The notes under the pieces were generated by a model, which was given only the letters and a program-made list of their open reading frames with translations, was not told where the DNA came from and did no database searches. Shown here one piece after another: positions 44,847-56,278 of a DNA stretch of 64,000 bases. Source of the DNA: Yoonia sp. SS1-5 (GTDB lineage Bacteria; Pseudomonadota; Alphaproteobacteria; Rhodobacterales; Rhodobacteraceae); the NCBI RefSeq assembly GCF_038443705.2, contig NZ_CP151767.2:868001-932000 (forward strand), in the 5' to 3' direction. Both the position numbers and the translations under genes were made by a program. Position 1 is the first letter of the stretch. Every line of letters begins with the position of its first letter.

Positions 44847-45536
44847 TTAGCGCAGCTCGGACGCACCAACAATCGGGCCGCTTCTGGCTTGCTGTACAAT
44901 CACAACGATCGGATCATTGCCCGAGACCGTGGCCGAGATATCCAGCGCGGACGCGCCATCCCACTGGCCGATGACATCCCATGAACTGACAACATTGGCA
45001 TAGGAAAGCTGCCGCCCGGCATTCTCACCACGCCGAATATCAACCGTTTCCTGCGGCGAATATCGCACAAGCTGCACAACATAGTCACCGCGGGCGGACG
45101 CCTCTGCCTGAATTTGCAAGGTGCTACCTGATCGGGACAGCGACACGTCAACCGGATCGACCCGCGCTTGATGGGCCTCGACGCGGCTCATCACCTGCCG
45201 CGGCCGGGATCCAACAACGTGGTCCTGTCCGTTAATCACCATCTGTGGGGTGTAAACCGTTGTCGCGCTGGCGGCCTGCGCATAGCCGTGCTGGCGGGCC
45301 GTGTATTGTGGGCTGGCAAAGACATCCTTCCAGCCGATATAGTCCCAGTAATCCACATGCAGCGCCAATGCGATCACATCATCGCGCTTGGCCAGCTCAT
45401 GCAGGAATGCATCCGCTGGCGGACAACTGGAACAGCCTTGCGATGTATATAACTCGACCACAACAGGGCTGTCAGCCGCAGCTTGTGTTGTGTGCAGCAG
45501 GCCGGTCAATGCAAGAGCGGTTAATAGTGGGCGCAT
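44847..45536 (-). CDS. DUF1223 secreted thioredoxin-like protein
   Basis: A 229-residue protein with a signal peptide (MRPLLTALALTGLLHTTQAAA) and a thioredoxin-like first domain: VVVELYTSQGCSSCPPADAFL with C-x-x-C (residues about 35-38), then HVDYWDYIGWKDVFASPQY. The DUF1223 family is common in alphaproteobacteria and periplasmic. Its exact role is not known. The C-terminal half is beta-rich. Convergent to the acyltransferase gene. The 218 bases upstream, before acnA, hold no gene. Confidence 0.85.
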   Translation of the reverse strand: MRPLLTALALTGLLHTTQAAADSPVVVELYTSQGCSSCPPADAFLHELAKRDDVIALALHVDYWDYIGWKDVFASPQYTARQHGYAQAASATTVYTPQMVINGQDHVVGSRPRQVMSRVEAHQARVDPVDVSLSRSGSTLQIQAEASARGDYVVQLVRYSPQETVDIRRGENAGRQLSYANVVSSWDVIGQWDGASALDISATVSGNDPIVVIVQQARSGPIVGASELR

Positions 45537-45754
45537 GGGAAGTCCTATTTGGCAGTCCCGTAACCTCTAGGCATGTTTGACTGAAATGGCCAATCAACGA
45601 ATTGCGAGGGCGGTGTCATGATTGTTTCAAAGGCCATTCTCGATTCCAAACGAATTTGTGTGCAATGGTATACAATTGCCCCTTGATCGTTTCTCCCCCA
45701 TGATGCAAAAGCCAGTCACAACCTTCATAGCCTATGCCAGGAAAGGGAATCGCC

Positions 45755-48445
<2,691 letters not shown>

Positions 48446-48453
48446 GGATGGAT

Positions 48454-48484
48454 AGCCCCGGCGGAAACGCCGGGGCTTTTCTAT
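48454..48484 (+). terminator. Rho-independent terminator of acnA
   Basis: Arms AGCCCCGGCG and CGCCGGGGCT with a GAAA loop, then TTTT, nine bases after the acnA stop. Confidence 0.92.
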
Positions 48485-48512
48485 TCGGAATGTCTGTAAA
48501 GAGTCCATTATG

Positions 48513-48613
48513 TGAATTTGATTTTCTCGCTGCGTGCGCACGCAGCGCAGAAAATGCGGCACGTGCATGATTATGTCCGCTGCAATGCGGAGGAGAAACC
48601 GGTCATTGATTCT
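48513..48613 (+). repeat. Diverged direct repeat, left copy, beside the integrase
   Basis: About 100 bases that share blocks in the same order with 49551-49650: TGAATT, TTTTCTCGCTGCG, GAAAA, GCATGAT, GCTGC and then (A)CCGG(T/C)CATT. The internal CGCTGCGTGCGCACGCAGCG inverted repeat is only in this copy. The remaining bases up to 48837 hold no gene I can support. Confidence 0.5.
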
Positions 48614-48837
48614 GGTCGCAGCGAGAAAGTTTGCCCCAATTAACGAGATGTGGGACAAACCCGTGGTTGGATCTGAAGTCTCGGTAGCTGATTAGCTCTA
48701 TGCCCAGTTCGTCAATGCACTTTCAGAGACACTAGGTGTTGGTGCCTTCGGACGACGGCCATTCAATCCGATGATATATTCAAGGCGTCAGCGCGGTGCT
48801 GATGTCTGGGTATGGAGGGAGGATTGGAGGGCATACT

Positions 48838-49470
48838 ATGCCAAGAGTCCAACTTCCCGCAGTCACCCCTAAACGCAAAGCCTGGAACAAGGGGCGGATC
48901 ATCGGGCAGAAACGACCGCTGCTTCCCAAACAGGTGTGGGCAATCCGCGCGCGGCTCGAACTTGCCGGCTATCTTCGCGACCTTGCGCTGTTCAACGTTG
49001 CGATTGATAGCAAGTTGCGAGGCTGTGATCTGGTCAATCTCGCCGTGACCGACTTGGTCAAAGATGATCGCGTTCGCGAACGGGTTTCGGTGATCCAGAG
49101 CAAAACCAAAAGGCCAGTTCAGTTCGAATTGACTGAAAACACAAGAGATACTGTCACTGCCTGGGTGAGTTCACCCGAGATGATCGGTTGCCACTACATG
49201 TTCCCTAGTCGCTTCCACGATCGTCCACATATCTCAACGCGTCAGTATGGTCGGCTTGTTCGTGATTGGGTGACAGCGATCGGATTGGAACCGAGCGGCT
49301 ACGGTACCCATTCAATGCGCCGGACCAAAGCTGCGGAGATCTACCGCAAGACGGGCAACCTTCGGGCTGTGCAACTTTTACTTGGCCATACGAAGGTCGA
49401 TAGCACGGTGCGTTACCTCGGTGTTGAACTCGAAGATGCTCTAAGTATCGCCGAGCGCATCGACATCTAA
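48838..49470 (+). CDS. Tyrosine recombinase (integrase) catalytic domain protein
   Basis: A 210-residue site-specific recombinase of the tyrosine type. The catalytic set is visible: Arg in DSKLRGCDLVNLAV (about 60), H-x-x-R in THSMRRTKAAEIYRKTG (about 160), then LLGHTKVDSTVRYLGV with His and Tyr nucleophile (about 180-195). It has only the catalytic domain and no usual N-terminal arm-binding part. Such short integrases occur on plasmids and in islands of roseobacters. ATG at 48838 is preferred over one 14 codons upstream, which lacks coding character. Flanked by diverged direct repeats. Confidence 0.8.
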   Translation: MPRVQLPAVTPKRKAWNKGRIIGQKRPLLPKQVWAIRARLELAGYLRDLALFNVAIDSKLRGCDLVNLAVTDLVKDDRVRERVSVIQSKTKRPVQFELTENTRDTVTAWVSSPEMIGCHYMFPSRFHDRPHISTRQYGRLVRDWVTAIGLEPSGYGTHSMRRTKAAEIYRKTGNLRAVQLLLGHTKVDSTVRYLGVELEDALSIAERIDI

Positions 49471-49550
49471 ACTATATTGGCGGACGACATCAGCTGTTCG
49501 CCAACTTAAACGACCAAACCGCGGCGAAAGCGAAGTTCGACCCCGATGTA

Positions 49551-49650
49551 TGAATTCGTTTTCTCGCTGCGCGAGTTCGCTCTGCCGAAAAATAAGGTCG
49601 ATGCATGATCACCAGCGCTGCTACGTGGCGTAAGACCCGGCCATTCAGGC
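49551..49650 (+). repeat. Diverged direct repeat, right copy, beside the integrase
   Basis: Shares ordered blocks with 48513-48613 in the same orientation. The stretch 49471-49814 has no gene I can support beyond this repeat. A 62-codon minus-strand frame over it is probably by chance or a relic. Confidence 0.5.
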
Positions 49651-49814
49651 GGTAATCACCCACTTTGATGGGCTTCACAGCACTGCATCTGCAGCAATTC
49701 TTGCTGCTCTCGGACGCAAGGCAGTCCTCGTGATGAATATGCTACGCCTCGTGATTGCGAGTGAAGTCGCTCGGTTGAATTTGCGTGAAAGAAACGAAGC
49801 GTAGAAAAAAGACT

Positions 49815-50198
49815 TTAGGTCTTGTCGCGGAGTGACCGGTCATATGCAACTCTTGATCCCATCACAGTATCAAAACTGCCCGCCGCCCACGTCACGAGTG
49901 GTTTCAGGACGCCAACCAACTCCCGTCCAAGCGCCGTCAATTCATACGACACGGCCAGCGGCGGGCCTGCGTGAACTGTGCGGGTGATATATCCGTCGCG
50001 CTCCAACGATCGCAGGTTTTGCGTCAGTACCCGCTGGGTGATGTCGCCGATCAACCGCTTGATCTTGCCGAACCGCTCTGGCCCGTCCTCAAGCGCGAGT
50101 AGGATCAGGCACTGCCATTTGCCTGTGACTTTGGCCAAAATATTGCGAACGGGGCAAAGCGCGCTGTCCTCATCCGAGGCGACGGTGATCTGAAGCAT
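49815..50198 (-). CDS. HxlR family transcriptional regulator
   Basis: A 127-residue winged-helix regulator. CPVRNILAKVTGKWQCLILLAL (Cys near 15) and LIGDITQRVLTQNLRSLERDGYITRTVH are family signatures, and the C-terminal wing is PPLAVSYELTALGREL. HxlR proteins often sense aldehydes or reactive carbonyls through the N-terminal Cys. The gene is divergent from the SnoaL-like gene, and the 92 bases between them should hold both promoters. It likely regulates that gene. Confidence 0.88.
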   Translation of the reverse strand: MLQITVASDEDSALCPVRNILAKVTGKWQCLILLALEDGPERFGKIKRLIGDITQRVLTQNLRSLERDGYITRTVHAGPPLAVSYELTALGRELVGVLKPLVTWAAGSFDTVMGSRVAYDRSLRDKT

Positions 50199-50290
50199 AC
50201 CAGGTTCCTTTAAAGTGCGTAATTGATACTAGGTTCTGATTTGATACCAATATGTCACTCACACATCAATATGATTCGAAAGGACCTATC

Positions 50291-51061
50291 ATGACCCCAA
50301 CGGAAATCGTTCTCGCCGCTGCGACCGCTATTTTCATCGACTTTGATGTCGATGCTGCAAAGGCCTTGCTGGCACCTGACTATATTCAACACAACCCTGC
50401 GGTACCGACCGGCGCAGACCCGATCCTTGGCATTATCCCAGTCTTGGCAGAAAGCGGGATTACGGTCACGCCACACCGCGTAATCGCCGAACGCGATATG
50501 GTTGTTGTCCATTCGACCTATGACAACGCCCAGCTGTTGGGCGGCGAGACGCTTGTGGCATTCGACGTGTTCCGCGTGGAAGACGGCAAAGTGGCTGAGC
50601 ATTGGGACAATCTACAACCGCTGGCCCCGGCCAATCCGTCAGGCAACACGATGACGGATGGCGCTCTTGAGATCACCGATCTGGAAAAGACTGAAGCCAA
50701 CAAAGCACTGGTTGTCGACTTTGTCGAAACCGTGCTGCAAGGCGGCGATGCCTCGAACATCACTGACTTCATCGCGCCCACGCAATACATCCAGCACAAC
50801 CCGCAGATCGCCAATGGTCTGGACGGTTTGGGTGCTGCCTTAGGGGCGATGGCGGCAGCTGGGATTTCGATGGTCTACACCGACACACCGCTCGTCGTCG
50901 CACAGGGGAACTTTGTCTTCACAGGCTCTGAGGGCACGTTTGGTGGCGCGCCGACTGCCTTTTTCGATTTGTTCCGTGTAGAAGACGGCAAAATCGTTGA
51001 GCATTGGGATGTCGTATCTGAAATCCCGGACGAAATGGCCCATGACAACGGCAAATTCTAA
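50291..51061 (+). CDS. Tandem SnoaL-like (COG4922-type) protein
   Basis: A 256-residue protein made of two SnoaL-like domains, about 1-120 and 140-256. Both carry the same marks: YIQHNPAVPTG with FDVFRVEDGKVAEHWDN, and YIQHNPQIANG with FDLFRVEDGKIVEHWDV. The fold is a small cone-shaped barrel that may act as hydrolase, isomerase or aldol-type enzyme. Natural substrate is not known. AAAGGACC precedes the ATG. It faces the HxlR gene. The single-domain protein at 60422 is a relative, so three copies of this domain exist in this locus. Confidence 0.75.
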   Translation: MTPTEIVLAAATAIFIDFDVDAAKALLAPDYIQHNPAVPTGADPILGIIPVLAESGITVTPHRVIAERDMVVVHSTYDNAQLLGGETLVAFDVFRVEDGKVAEHWDNLQPLAPANPSGNTMTDGALEITDLEKTEANKALVVDFVETVLQGGDASNITDFIAPTQYIQHNPQIANGLDGLGAALGAMAAAGISMVYTDTPLVVAQGNFVFTGSEGTFGGAPTAFFDLFRVEDGKIVEHWDVVSEIPDEMAHDNGKF

Positions 51062-51123
51062 GCCACCCTCATGAAATCAACATCACAGCGGCGGGTCCAT
51101 CCATGTCGCTGTGATCGTCCCAC

Positions 51124-51990
51124 TTACGGCCAGTCCGAAAACCCGCGCCGCAAGTCTTGCAGATCATCACTGTCAGGCCGAGACACCACCGCACGGTATG
51201 CCCCCGGCGATAGATCGGTGCGGCGTTTGAAAAAGTGGCTAAAGCGCGAGGCATCCGAGAATCCCAAATCTGCCGCAATCTTCTTGAGCGGCAGACCCGA
51301 ATTCTCCAATCGCGCTTTGGCCTCTGCAGTGATGCGCTCATGTACCAGCTCAGCCGGAGACCGACCCGTATCGCGTTTGCAGATCCGGTGCAGGCGGTCG
51401 TATTCAACGCCAAGCGTGTCGGCGTAGCGGGCAACTTTCCAGTGTTCCTTGTAGTGCAGCTCGACCAGATGGCGGAACTGGCGCAGCACATTCGTGGCAT
51501 CAGCGCTGACGGATGTGTCTTCCGGCGTATGGACCCGAAGGGCCGCGATGAGCAGCAGGCGCAGGAACGCAGACATCGACATGGGCGAGCGGCGTTCAGG
51601 TTCTTCAAGCTCATGGGCAAACCAGTCAAAAAGCGTCTCGATTTGCGGGACTTTGGGGTCTTCAGACATCGTGGCGGAGAATGGCGTTTCGACCAGCATC
51701 CGCAAATGCACCGATTCCGAACGTGCGCCGATGGCGTCCAAGATAATGGCGTCGCTCAGCCCCAAAAGCCGCGCGCTTGCCCCTGCTTTCAGTGTTAAGA
51801 CGTCACGACTGTTGCCCGGCCAAAAGAACAGCGCCGGACCATGCCGTTCATTCTTGTCCTCCCCAATCAGCAAGGTGCCGCGAGTCAAAAACAAAAGCGT
51901 TGCGAATCCGTCAGGAAACCTGCGGCGCAAGGACCGATTATGCAACGCATCGCGCTCGTCTTGCAGTGTGGCGTAAGCATCTTGCATCAC
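51124..51990 (-). CDS. AraC family transcriptional regulator
   Basis: A 288-residue regulator. The N-terminal half (1-150) is a cupin-type ligand part of no clear specificity. The C-terminal two-HTH unit begins near 185: YADTLGVEYDRLHRICKR, then KKIAADLGFSDASRFSHFFKRR (second HTH) and TDLSPGAYR. It is divergent to the aldehyde dehydrogenase gene at 52097, with 106 bases between, so it is the probable regulator of that gene and the ABC transporter genes behind it. Confidence 0.88.
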   Translation of the reverse strand: MMQDAYATLQDERDALHNRSLRRRFPDGFATLLFLTRGTLLIGEDKNERHGPALFFWPGNSRDVLTLKAGASARLLGLSDAIILDAIGARSESVHLRMLVETPFSATMSEDPKVPQIETLFDWFAHELEEPERRSPMSMSAFLRLLLIAALRVHTPEDTSVSADATNVLRQFRHLVELHYKEHWKVARYADTLGVEYDRLHRICKRDTGRSPAELVHERITAEAKARLENSGLPLKKIAADLGFSDASRFSHFFKRRTDLSPGAYRAVVSRPDSDDLQDLRRGFSDWP

Positions 51991-52096
51991 AAATCCTAGA
52001 ATTTCACATTTAATGACCAGAAATTAACATTACATGCAAGATATTCCTAATCTAGCATTATTGACGGGAGGACGGACGCAAATCCGTTAAGAGTGC

Positions 52097-53518
52097 ATGA
52101 TAGCTTTGACATCGTCACAATTGGCTGCTGAGCCGAGCGTTATTGCGCGCAAGAACCCGGCGACAGGGGATGTGGTCAGCCGCGAGATTGCGCATGACTT
52201 GGCCGATTGCCTGCGGTTTGTGTCGCATGCGGCGGCTGCGTTTCCTGCGTGGTCTGCTTTGGCGGTCGATACCCGTGCGGATTATCTGCGGGCGCTCGCG
52301 GATCAGTTAACCGCAGATAAAGACGCCCTGTGCCAAGCGATGTGTGACGAGATCGGAGCGCCACAAAAATGGGCTGCGCATAACGTCGCCTTTGCCGCCC
52401 GTCTTCTGCGAGGTGTCGCGGATCAAGCTGACGCCCTGCACCATCCCGAAACACTGACGACCGACAATGCTATCATCAGCCAAGCCCACCGCGTCCCGTG
52501 CGGTGTGTGCCTTGGCATCGCGCCTTGGAATGCGCCGTTGATCTTGGGTGTTCGCGCCATCGCCGCCCCTTTGCTTTGTGGCAATACGGTTCTGCTGAAA
52601 GGCAACGAGATTGCGCCGCGCACCTTCCGCCTGATCGGCGATGCGGTGGTCCGGGCCGGGTTTCCTCAGGACGTCGTGCAGGTGTTCTTGAGCCCGCAGG
52701 AAGAGAGCGAGCGGATTGTTGATGCATTGATCGAGCATCCTGTGGTGCGCCGCGTGAACTTTACCGGGTCCACACGGATTGGTCGCCGGATCGCAGAACT
52801 CTGCGCCACACATCTCAAGCGGCCTTTGCTAGAGCTGGGCGGGCAGGCCCCTATGGTCGTGCTGGACGATGCTGATCTCGACCTTGCCGCGTCAGAGGCG
52901 GTCAAGGGGGCGTATCTCAACCAAGGGCAGATATGCATGTCCACGGAACGGTTGATCGTGCAGAACGACGTTGCAGATGTGCTGATCCAAAAGATCGAAA
53001 AGCTGCGCAGGGCTTTGGTGGTCGGTGATCCCAATGATGCCGCGACAGATATCGGGCCGGTCATCAGTATCGGTGCGGCCGAGCGTCTGTCAGGTCTGCT
53101 CAGCGATGCAGTCTCCAAAGGCGCGCGCCTTGTTGGCGGCGGCAGAATGCGCGACGCCTTCTTTGACCCGACGCTACTTGACGGTGTTGAGGCGGACATG
53201 CGGCTTTACACCGAAGAAACATTCGGGCCGATCCTGTCCGTCACGCGCGTCGCGACCGACCAAGAGGCGGTGACGGTGGCCAATGACAGCGACTACGGGC
53301 TGGCGGCATCGGTTTTCAGTGAAAACCCGAACCGCGCGGACCAGATCGCAAATCAGATTCACACGGGCATTTGCCACATCAACCGCTGCACCGTGGATGA
53401 CGACCCACTTGCCCCGTTCGGGGGGGTGAAAGCCAGCGGCTATGGCCGGTTCGGCGGGCGGTGGGCCTTGGACGAATTTACCGAACTACGTTGGATTACA
53501 AAGAGGAAAGACCCCTGA
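52097..53518 (+). CDS. Aldehyde dehydrogenase (aromatic-aldehyde type)
   Basis: A 473-residue NAD(P)-dependent aldehyde dehydrogenase. Visible are GIAPWNAPLILGVRAIAAPL (about 140), the glycine loop NFTGSTRIGRRIA (about 220), catalytic Glu in LELGGQAPMVV (about 245) and Cys in NQGQICMSTERL (about 280). The end PFGGVKASGYGRFGGRWALDEF is typical of the salicylaldehyde/vanillin dehydrogenase group. It starts the gene run with the ABC importer. A second relative lies at 58974. It probably oxidises an aromatic aldehyde to its acid. Confidence 0.9.
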   Translation: MIALTSSQLAAEPSVIARKNPATGDVVSREIAHDLADCLRFVSHAAAAFPAWSALAVDTRADYLRALADQLTADKDALCQAMCDEIGAPQKWAAHNVAFAARLLRGVADQADALHHPETLTTDNAIISQAHRVPCGVCLGIAPWNAPLILGVRAIAAPLLCGNTVLLKGNEIAPRTFRLIGDAVVRAGFPQDVVQVFLSPQEESERIVDALIEHPVVRRVNFTGSTRIGRRIAELCATHLKRPLLELGGQAPMVVLDDADLDLAASEAVKGAYLNQGQICMSTERLIVQNDVADVLIQKIEKLRRALVVGDPNDAATDIGPVISIGAAERLSGLLSDAVSKGARLVGGGRMRDAFFDPTLLDGVEADMRLYTEETFGPILSVTRVATDQEAVTVANDSDYGLAASVFSENPNRADQIANQIHTGICHINRCTVDDDPLAPFGGVKASGYGRFGGRWALDEFTELRWITKRKDP

Positions 53519-53527
53519 ATTCAGGGG
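53512..53527 (+). promoter_or_regulatory. Hairpin across the dehydrogenase stop, before the binding-protein gene
   Basis: Perfect inverted repeat CCCCTGAATTCAGGGG that contains the TGA stop of the dehydrogenase gene, followed by AAGGGAGGA and the ATG of the binding-protein gene. It could work as a transcript stabiliser or attenuator that separates the enzyme and transporter levels. Confidence 0.45.
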
Positions 53528-53543
53528 CGTAAGGGAGGAAACA

Positions 53544-54830
53544 ATGACAAGAACATTCACGCGGCGCGCGGCGCTCGCGACCGGAACAGCTGTGCTTGGG
53601 ACATTTGTACTTGGTCGGTCTCGGGCAGTCGCACAATCATCGGACATACTCAAAATCGGTTTTATCAGCCCCATCTCCGGCCCGCTTGCCGGGTTTGGCC
53701 AAACCGACGGCTATGTGCTGGACCAAGCACGCACTGCGCTGGCAGGTGGCGTGACGATCAACGGCACGGCTTACGGTGTTGAGCTGCTGGACCGCGACAC
53801 GCAGTCCGATCCAGCCCGCGCAGGCCAGCTTGCCCGTGATCTGATCAATAACGACGCTGTCGATCTAATGGTCGCCGTCTCCACGCCTGAAACAATCAAT
53901 CCTGTTTCAGACGCCTGCGAGGCCGCTGGCGTGCCCTGCATCTCAACCGTGATGCCGTGGGAGGCGTGGTATTTCGGGCGCGGTGCGGTGTCCGGAGAAG
54001 AAAGCCCGTTCAAATACACTTACCACTTCGGCTTTGGGGTGGACGAATTCTATCAGGCCTATATCTCTCAGTGGGATCTGGTTGAGACCAACAAACGCGT
54101 CGGCGTGATGTACCCCAATGACGCCGACGGCAATGCGATCCGGGCTGTACTTGCACCGAAGCTGGTGGAGGCAGGCTACGAGGTTATTGATCCGGGTGCC
54201 TATGAGACGGGTACCACAGATTTCTCAAGCCAGATTGCGACTTTCCGCGAGGCGGGCATCGAGATTTTCAACACCTTCCCGATCCCGCCGGATTTCGCTG
54301 CGTTCTGGCGTCAGGCAGCCCAGCAGGGTTTGCACCGTCAGGTCAAGATCGTGCAGCTTGCCAAAACGGGTCTCTTCCCTGCTGATATCGAAGCCTTGGG
54401 TGGTTTGGGCAACAACATGGCAAGTGCCGCCTATTGGCACCGTGATTTTCCGTACAGCTCGCCCACAACAGGCCTGACCGGTGCAGCCCTCTGCGATGGG
54501 TATGAAGCAACAACGGGCAACCAATGGACCCAGCAGCTTGGTGCCAGCCTGTCTGCGATTGATGTGGCCATGGCCGCTTTGTCGGCGGCAAGCGATCCCA
54601 AGGACCGCGAAGCTGTGGCCGCCGTGCTGCCGACCCTCAAGGCAGACACCATTGGGGGCACCGTCGATTTCACCGCCGGGCCGGTCAAGAACGTCGCGCA
54701 TGGCCCGATTATCGGCACGCAATGGCAGGCCGCTGAAGGGGGTGATTTCCAGTTCGACTACGTCATCACCGAAAACGCCACGGATATGAGCGTGCCCGTC
54801 ATAGGGGAGCTTCGGGCCTACAACGCCTGA
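53544..54830 (+). CDS. ABC transporter substrate-binding protein (branched-chain amino acid type)
   Basis: A 428-residue periplasmic binding protein. The N-terminus is a signal with twin Arg (TRRAALATGTAVLGTFVLG, likely Tat). The mature part has IGFISPISGPLAGFGQTDGYV, VELLDRDTQSDPARAGQLA, and VGVMYPNDADGNAIR, typical of the Leu/Ile/Val family that also binds aromatic acids. AAGGGAGGA precedes the ATG. It is followed by ATPase and permease genes in the order G-F-H-M, so it is the ligand-capturing part of one importer. With catabolic enzymes around, an aromatic substrate is likely. Confidence 0.92.
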   Translation: MTRTFTRRAALATGTAVLGTFVLGRSRAVAQSSDILKIGFISPISGPLAGFGQTDGYVLDQARTALAGGVTINGTAYGVELLDRDTQSDPARAGQLARDLINNDAVDLMVAVSTPETINPVSDACEAAGVPCISTVMPWEAWYFGRGAVSGEESPFKYTYHFGFGVDEFYQAYISQWDLVETNKRVGVMYPNDADGNAIRAVLAPKLVEAGYEVIDPGAYETGTTDFSSQIATFREAGIEIFNTFPIPPDFAAFWRQAAQQGLHRQVKIVQLAKTGLFPADIEALGGLGNNMASAAYWHRDFPYSSPTTGLTGAALCDGYEATTGNQWTQQLGASLSAIDVAMAALSAASDPKDREAVAAVLPTLKADTIGGTVDFTAGPVKNVAHGPIIGTQWQAAEGGDFQFDYVITENATDMSVPVIGELRAYNA

Positions 54831-54839
54831 GACATTTCC

Positions 54840-55574
54840 ATGACACAGACTGACACTCTCATTTTGCAGGCTAGCGGTCTTTCGATGGCATTCGGAGGCT
54901 TCAAAGTCCTCGAAAACATCGATCTGCGCGTGACGCAGGGCGAGATTGTCGGCGTGCTTGGCCCCAATGGGGCTGGCAAAACCACGCTGATGAACCTACT
55001 GACCGGTGCCTATGCGCCAACGGCCGGTCGCGTACATATGATGGGTCAAAATGTGACCGGCCTCGCGACAGCCGCGCGGTGTCGACAAGGTTTGGGGCGC
55101 ACGCATCAGGTGCCGCGCCCCTTTTCGGGCATGACCGTGTTCGAAAATGTGCTGGTGGCGGTGGGTCATGGCCGCACGACCCCGGCACATGATCCGATTG
55201 CGGTGGCTTGGGACGTTTTGCACGATACCGGGCTTGCGATGGTCGCGAACCGTCAGGCCAGTACATTGGGTCTGTTGGATCGCAAACGGCTTGAGCTTTC
55301 CCGCGTGCTAGCCACCGATCCACAGGTCTTGCTGTTGGACGAGATCGGCGGTGGATTGACCGAAGGTGAGGGCGACAAGCTGGTTGCGCTGATCCGCAAA
55401 ATTCACGCGCGCGGTGTCACGATTATCTGGATCGAACACATCATGCGCATGCTGATGGACAGCTGCTCACGCTTAATTTGCATGGCTGGCGGCCAGATCA
55501 TCGCCGACGGCGCACCGAACGAGGTCATTGACGCGCCCGCCGTACAATCTGCTTATTTTGGAGCGGCAGCATGA
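54840..55574 (+). CDS. ABC transporter ATP-binding protein, LivG type
   Basis: A 244-residue ATPase of the branched-chain amino acid importer group. Walker A is GPNGAGKTTLMNLL (about 41-54). The LivG-type segment GLGRTHQVPRPFSGMTVFENV follows. The signature motif is a weak LGLLDRKRLELSRVLATDP, Walker B LLLDEIGGGL and H-loop WIEHIMRMLM. It overlaps the next ATPase gene by four bases. It drives uptake by the permease pair that follows. Confidence 0.92.
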   Translation: MTQTDTLILQASGLSMAFGGFKVLENIDLRVTQGEIVGVLGPNGAGKTTLMNLLTGAYAPTAGRVHMMGQNVTGLATAARCRQGLGRTHQVPRPFSGMTVFENVLVAVGHGRTTPAHDPIAVAWDVLHDTGLAMVANRQASTLGLLDRKRLELSRVLATDPQVLLLDEIGGGLTEGEGDKLVALIRKIHARGVTIIWIEHIMRMLMDSCSRLICMAGGQIIADGAPNEVIDAPAVQSAYFGAAA

Positions 55575-56278
55575 CCACGCTTATCGCCCAGAACATGAGT
55601 GCCGCCCACGGCCAGCTAACGGCGGTGCGTGACGTCAGCCTGTTACTGGAACCCGGCGAGATGTTGTTTTTGGTCGGCGCAAATGGCGCTGGCAAAACAA
55701 CACTTTTGCGCACGATTGCGGGTGATCATGCGCAGGGCAGCGGGGCGATCACGCTGTCGGGCGTTGATATTTCGGATCATCCTGCGCATCTGCGGGCACG
55801 CTCCGGTCTGGCGCTTGTACCCGAGGGGCGGCGGTTGTTTCCCAATATGACTGTGCGTGAAAACCTCATGCTTGGCGCATCCACATCCCGCGAAGGGCCT
55901 TGGACTGTCGCCGCGATATACGAGGCGTTCCCGAATTTGGCCAGGCTCGACCGCGCGCTGGCGGGCAGACTTTCGGGCGGAGAACAACAGGCGGTGGCCA
56001 TCGGGCGCGCGCTTATGGGCGATCCCGTGGCGATTATGTTGGATGAAGTGTCTTTGGGCCTGTCTCCGGCTGCGGTTGATTTGGCCTATGACGCTTTGAG
56101 AAAAGTCCGCGACATGGGGCTGGCATTGCTGGTCGTCGAGCAGGACCTGAACCGGGCAATCGCACAGGCGGACCAAATTGTCGTGATGTGCGAGGGGCGC
56201 GTCACGCTCCGCACACGGCCGCAGGACACAACCGTTGCAGCGCTCGCAGCGGCCTCTTTCGGGCAGGTAGCAGCATGA
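55571..56278 (+). CDS. ABC transporter ATP-binding protein, LivF type
   Basis: A 235-residue second ATPase of the importer. Walker A is VGANGAGKTTLLRTI, LivF hallmark GLALVPEGRRLFPNMTVRENLMLGA (about 85), signature LSGGEQQAVAIGRALMGDP, Walker B IMLDEVSLGLSP, H-loop VVEQDLN. It starts inside the end of the LivG-type gene and overlaps the first permease gene by four bases. Confidence 0.92.
   Translation: MTTLIAQNMSAAHGQLTAVRDVSLLLEPGEMLFLVGANGAGKTTLLRTIAGDHAQGSGAITLSGVDISDHPAHLRARSGLALVPEGRRLFPNMTVRENLMLGASTSREGPWTVAAIYEAFPNLARLDRALAGRLSGGEQQAVAIGRALMGDPVAIMLDEVSLGLSPAAVDLAYDALRKVRDMGLALLVVEQDLNRAIAQADQIVVMCEGRVTLRTRPQDTTVAALAAASFGQVAA

Noticed and set aside
49490..49678. A 62-codon minus-strand frame over the right repeat beside the recombinase
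   Set aside because: A related but broken frame is seen over the left repeat, so this is likely a property of the repeat and not a separate gene.
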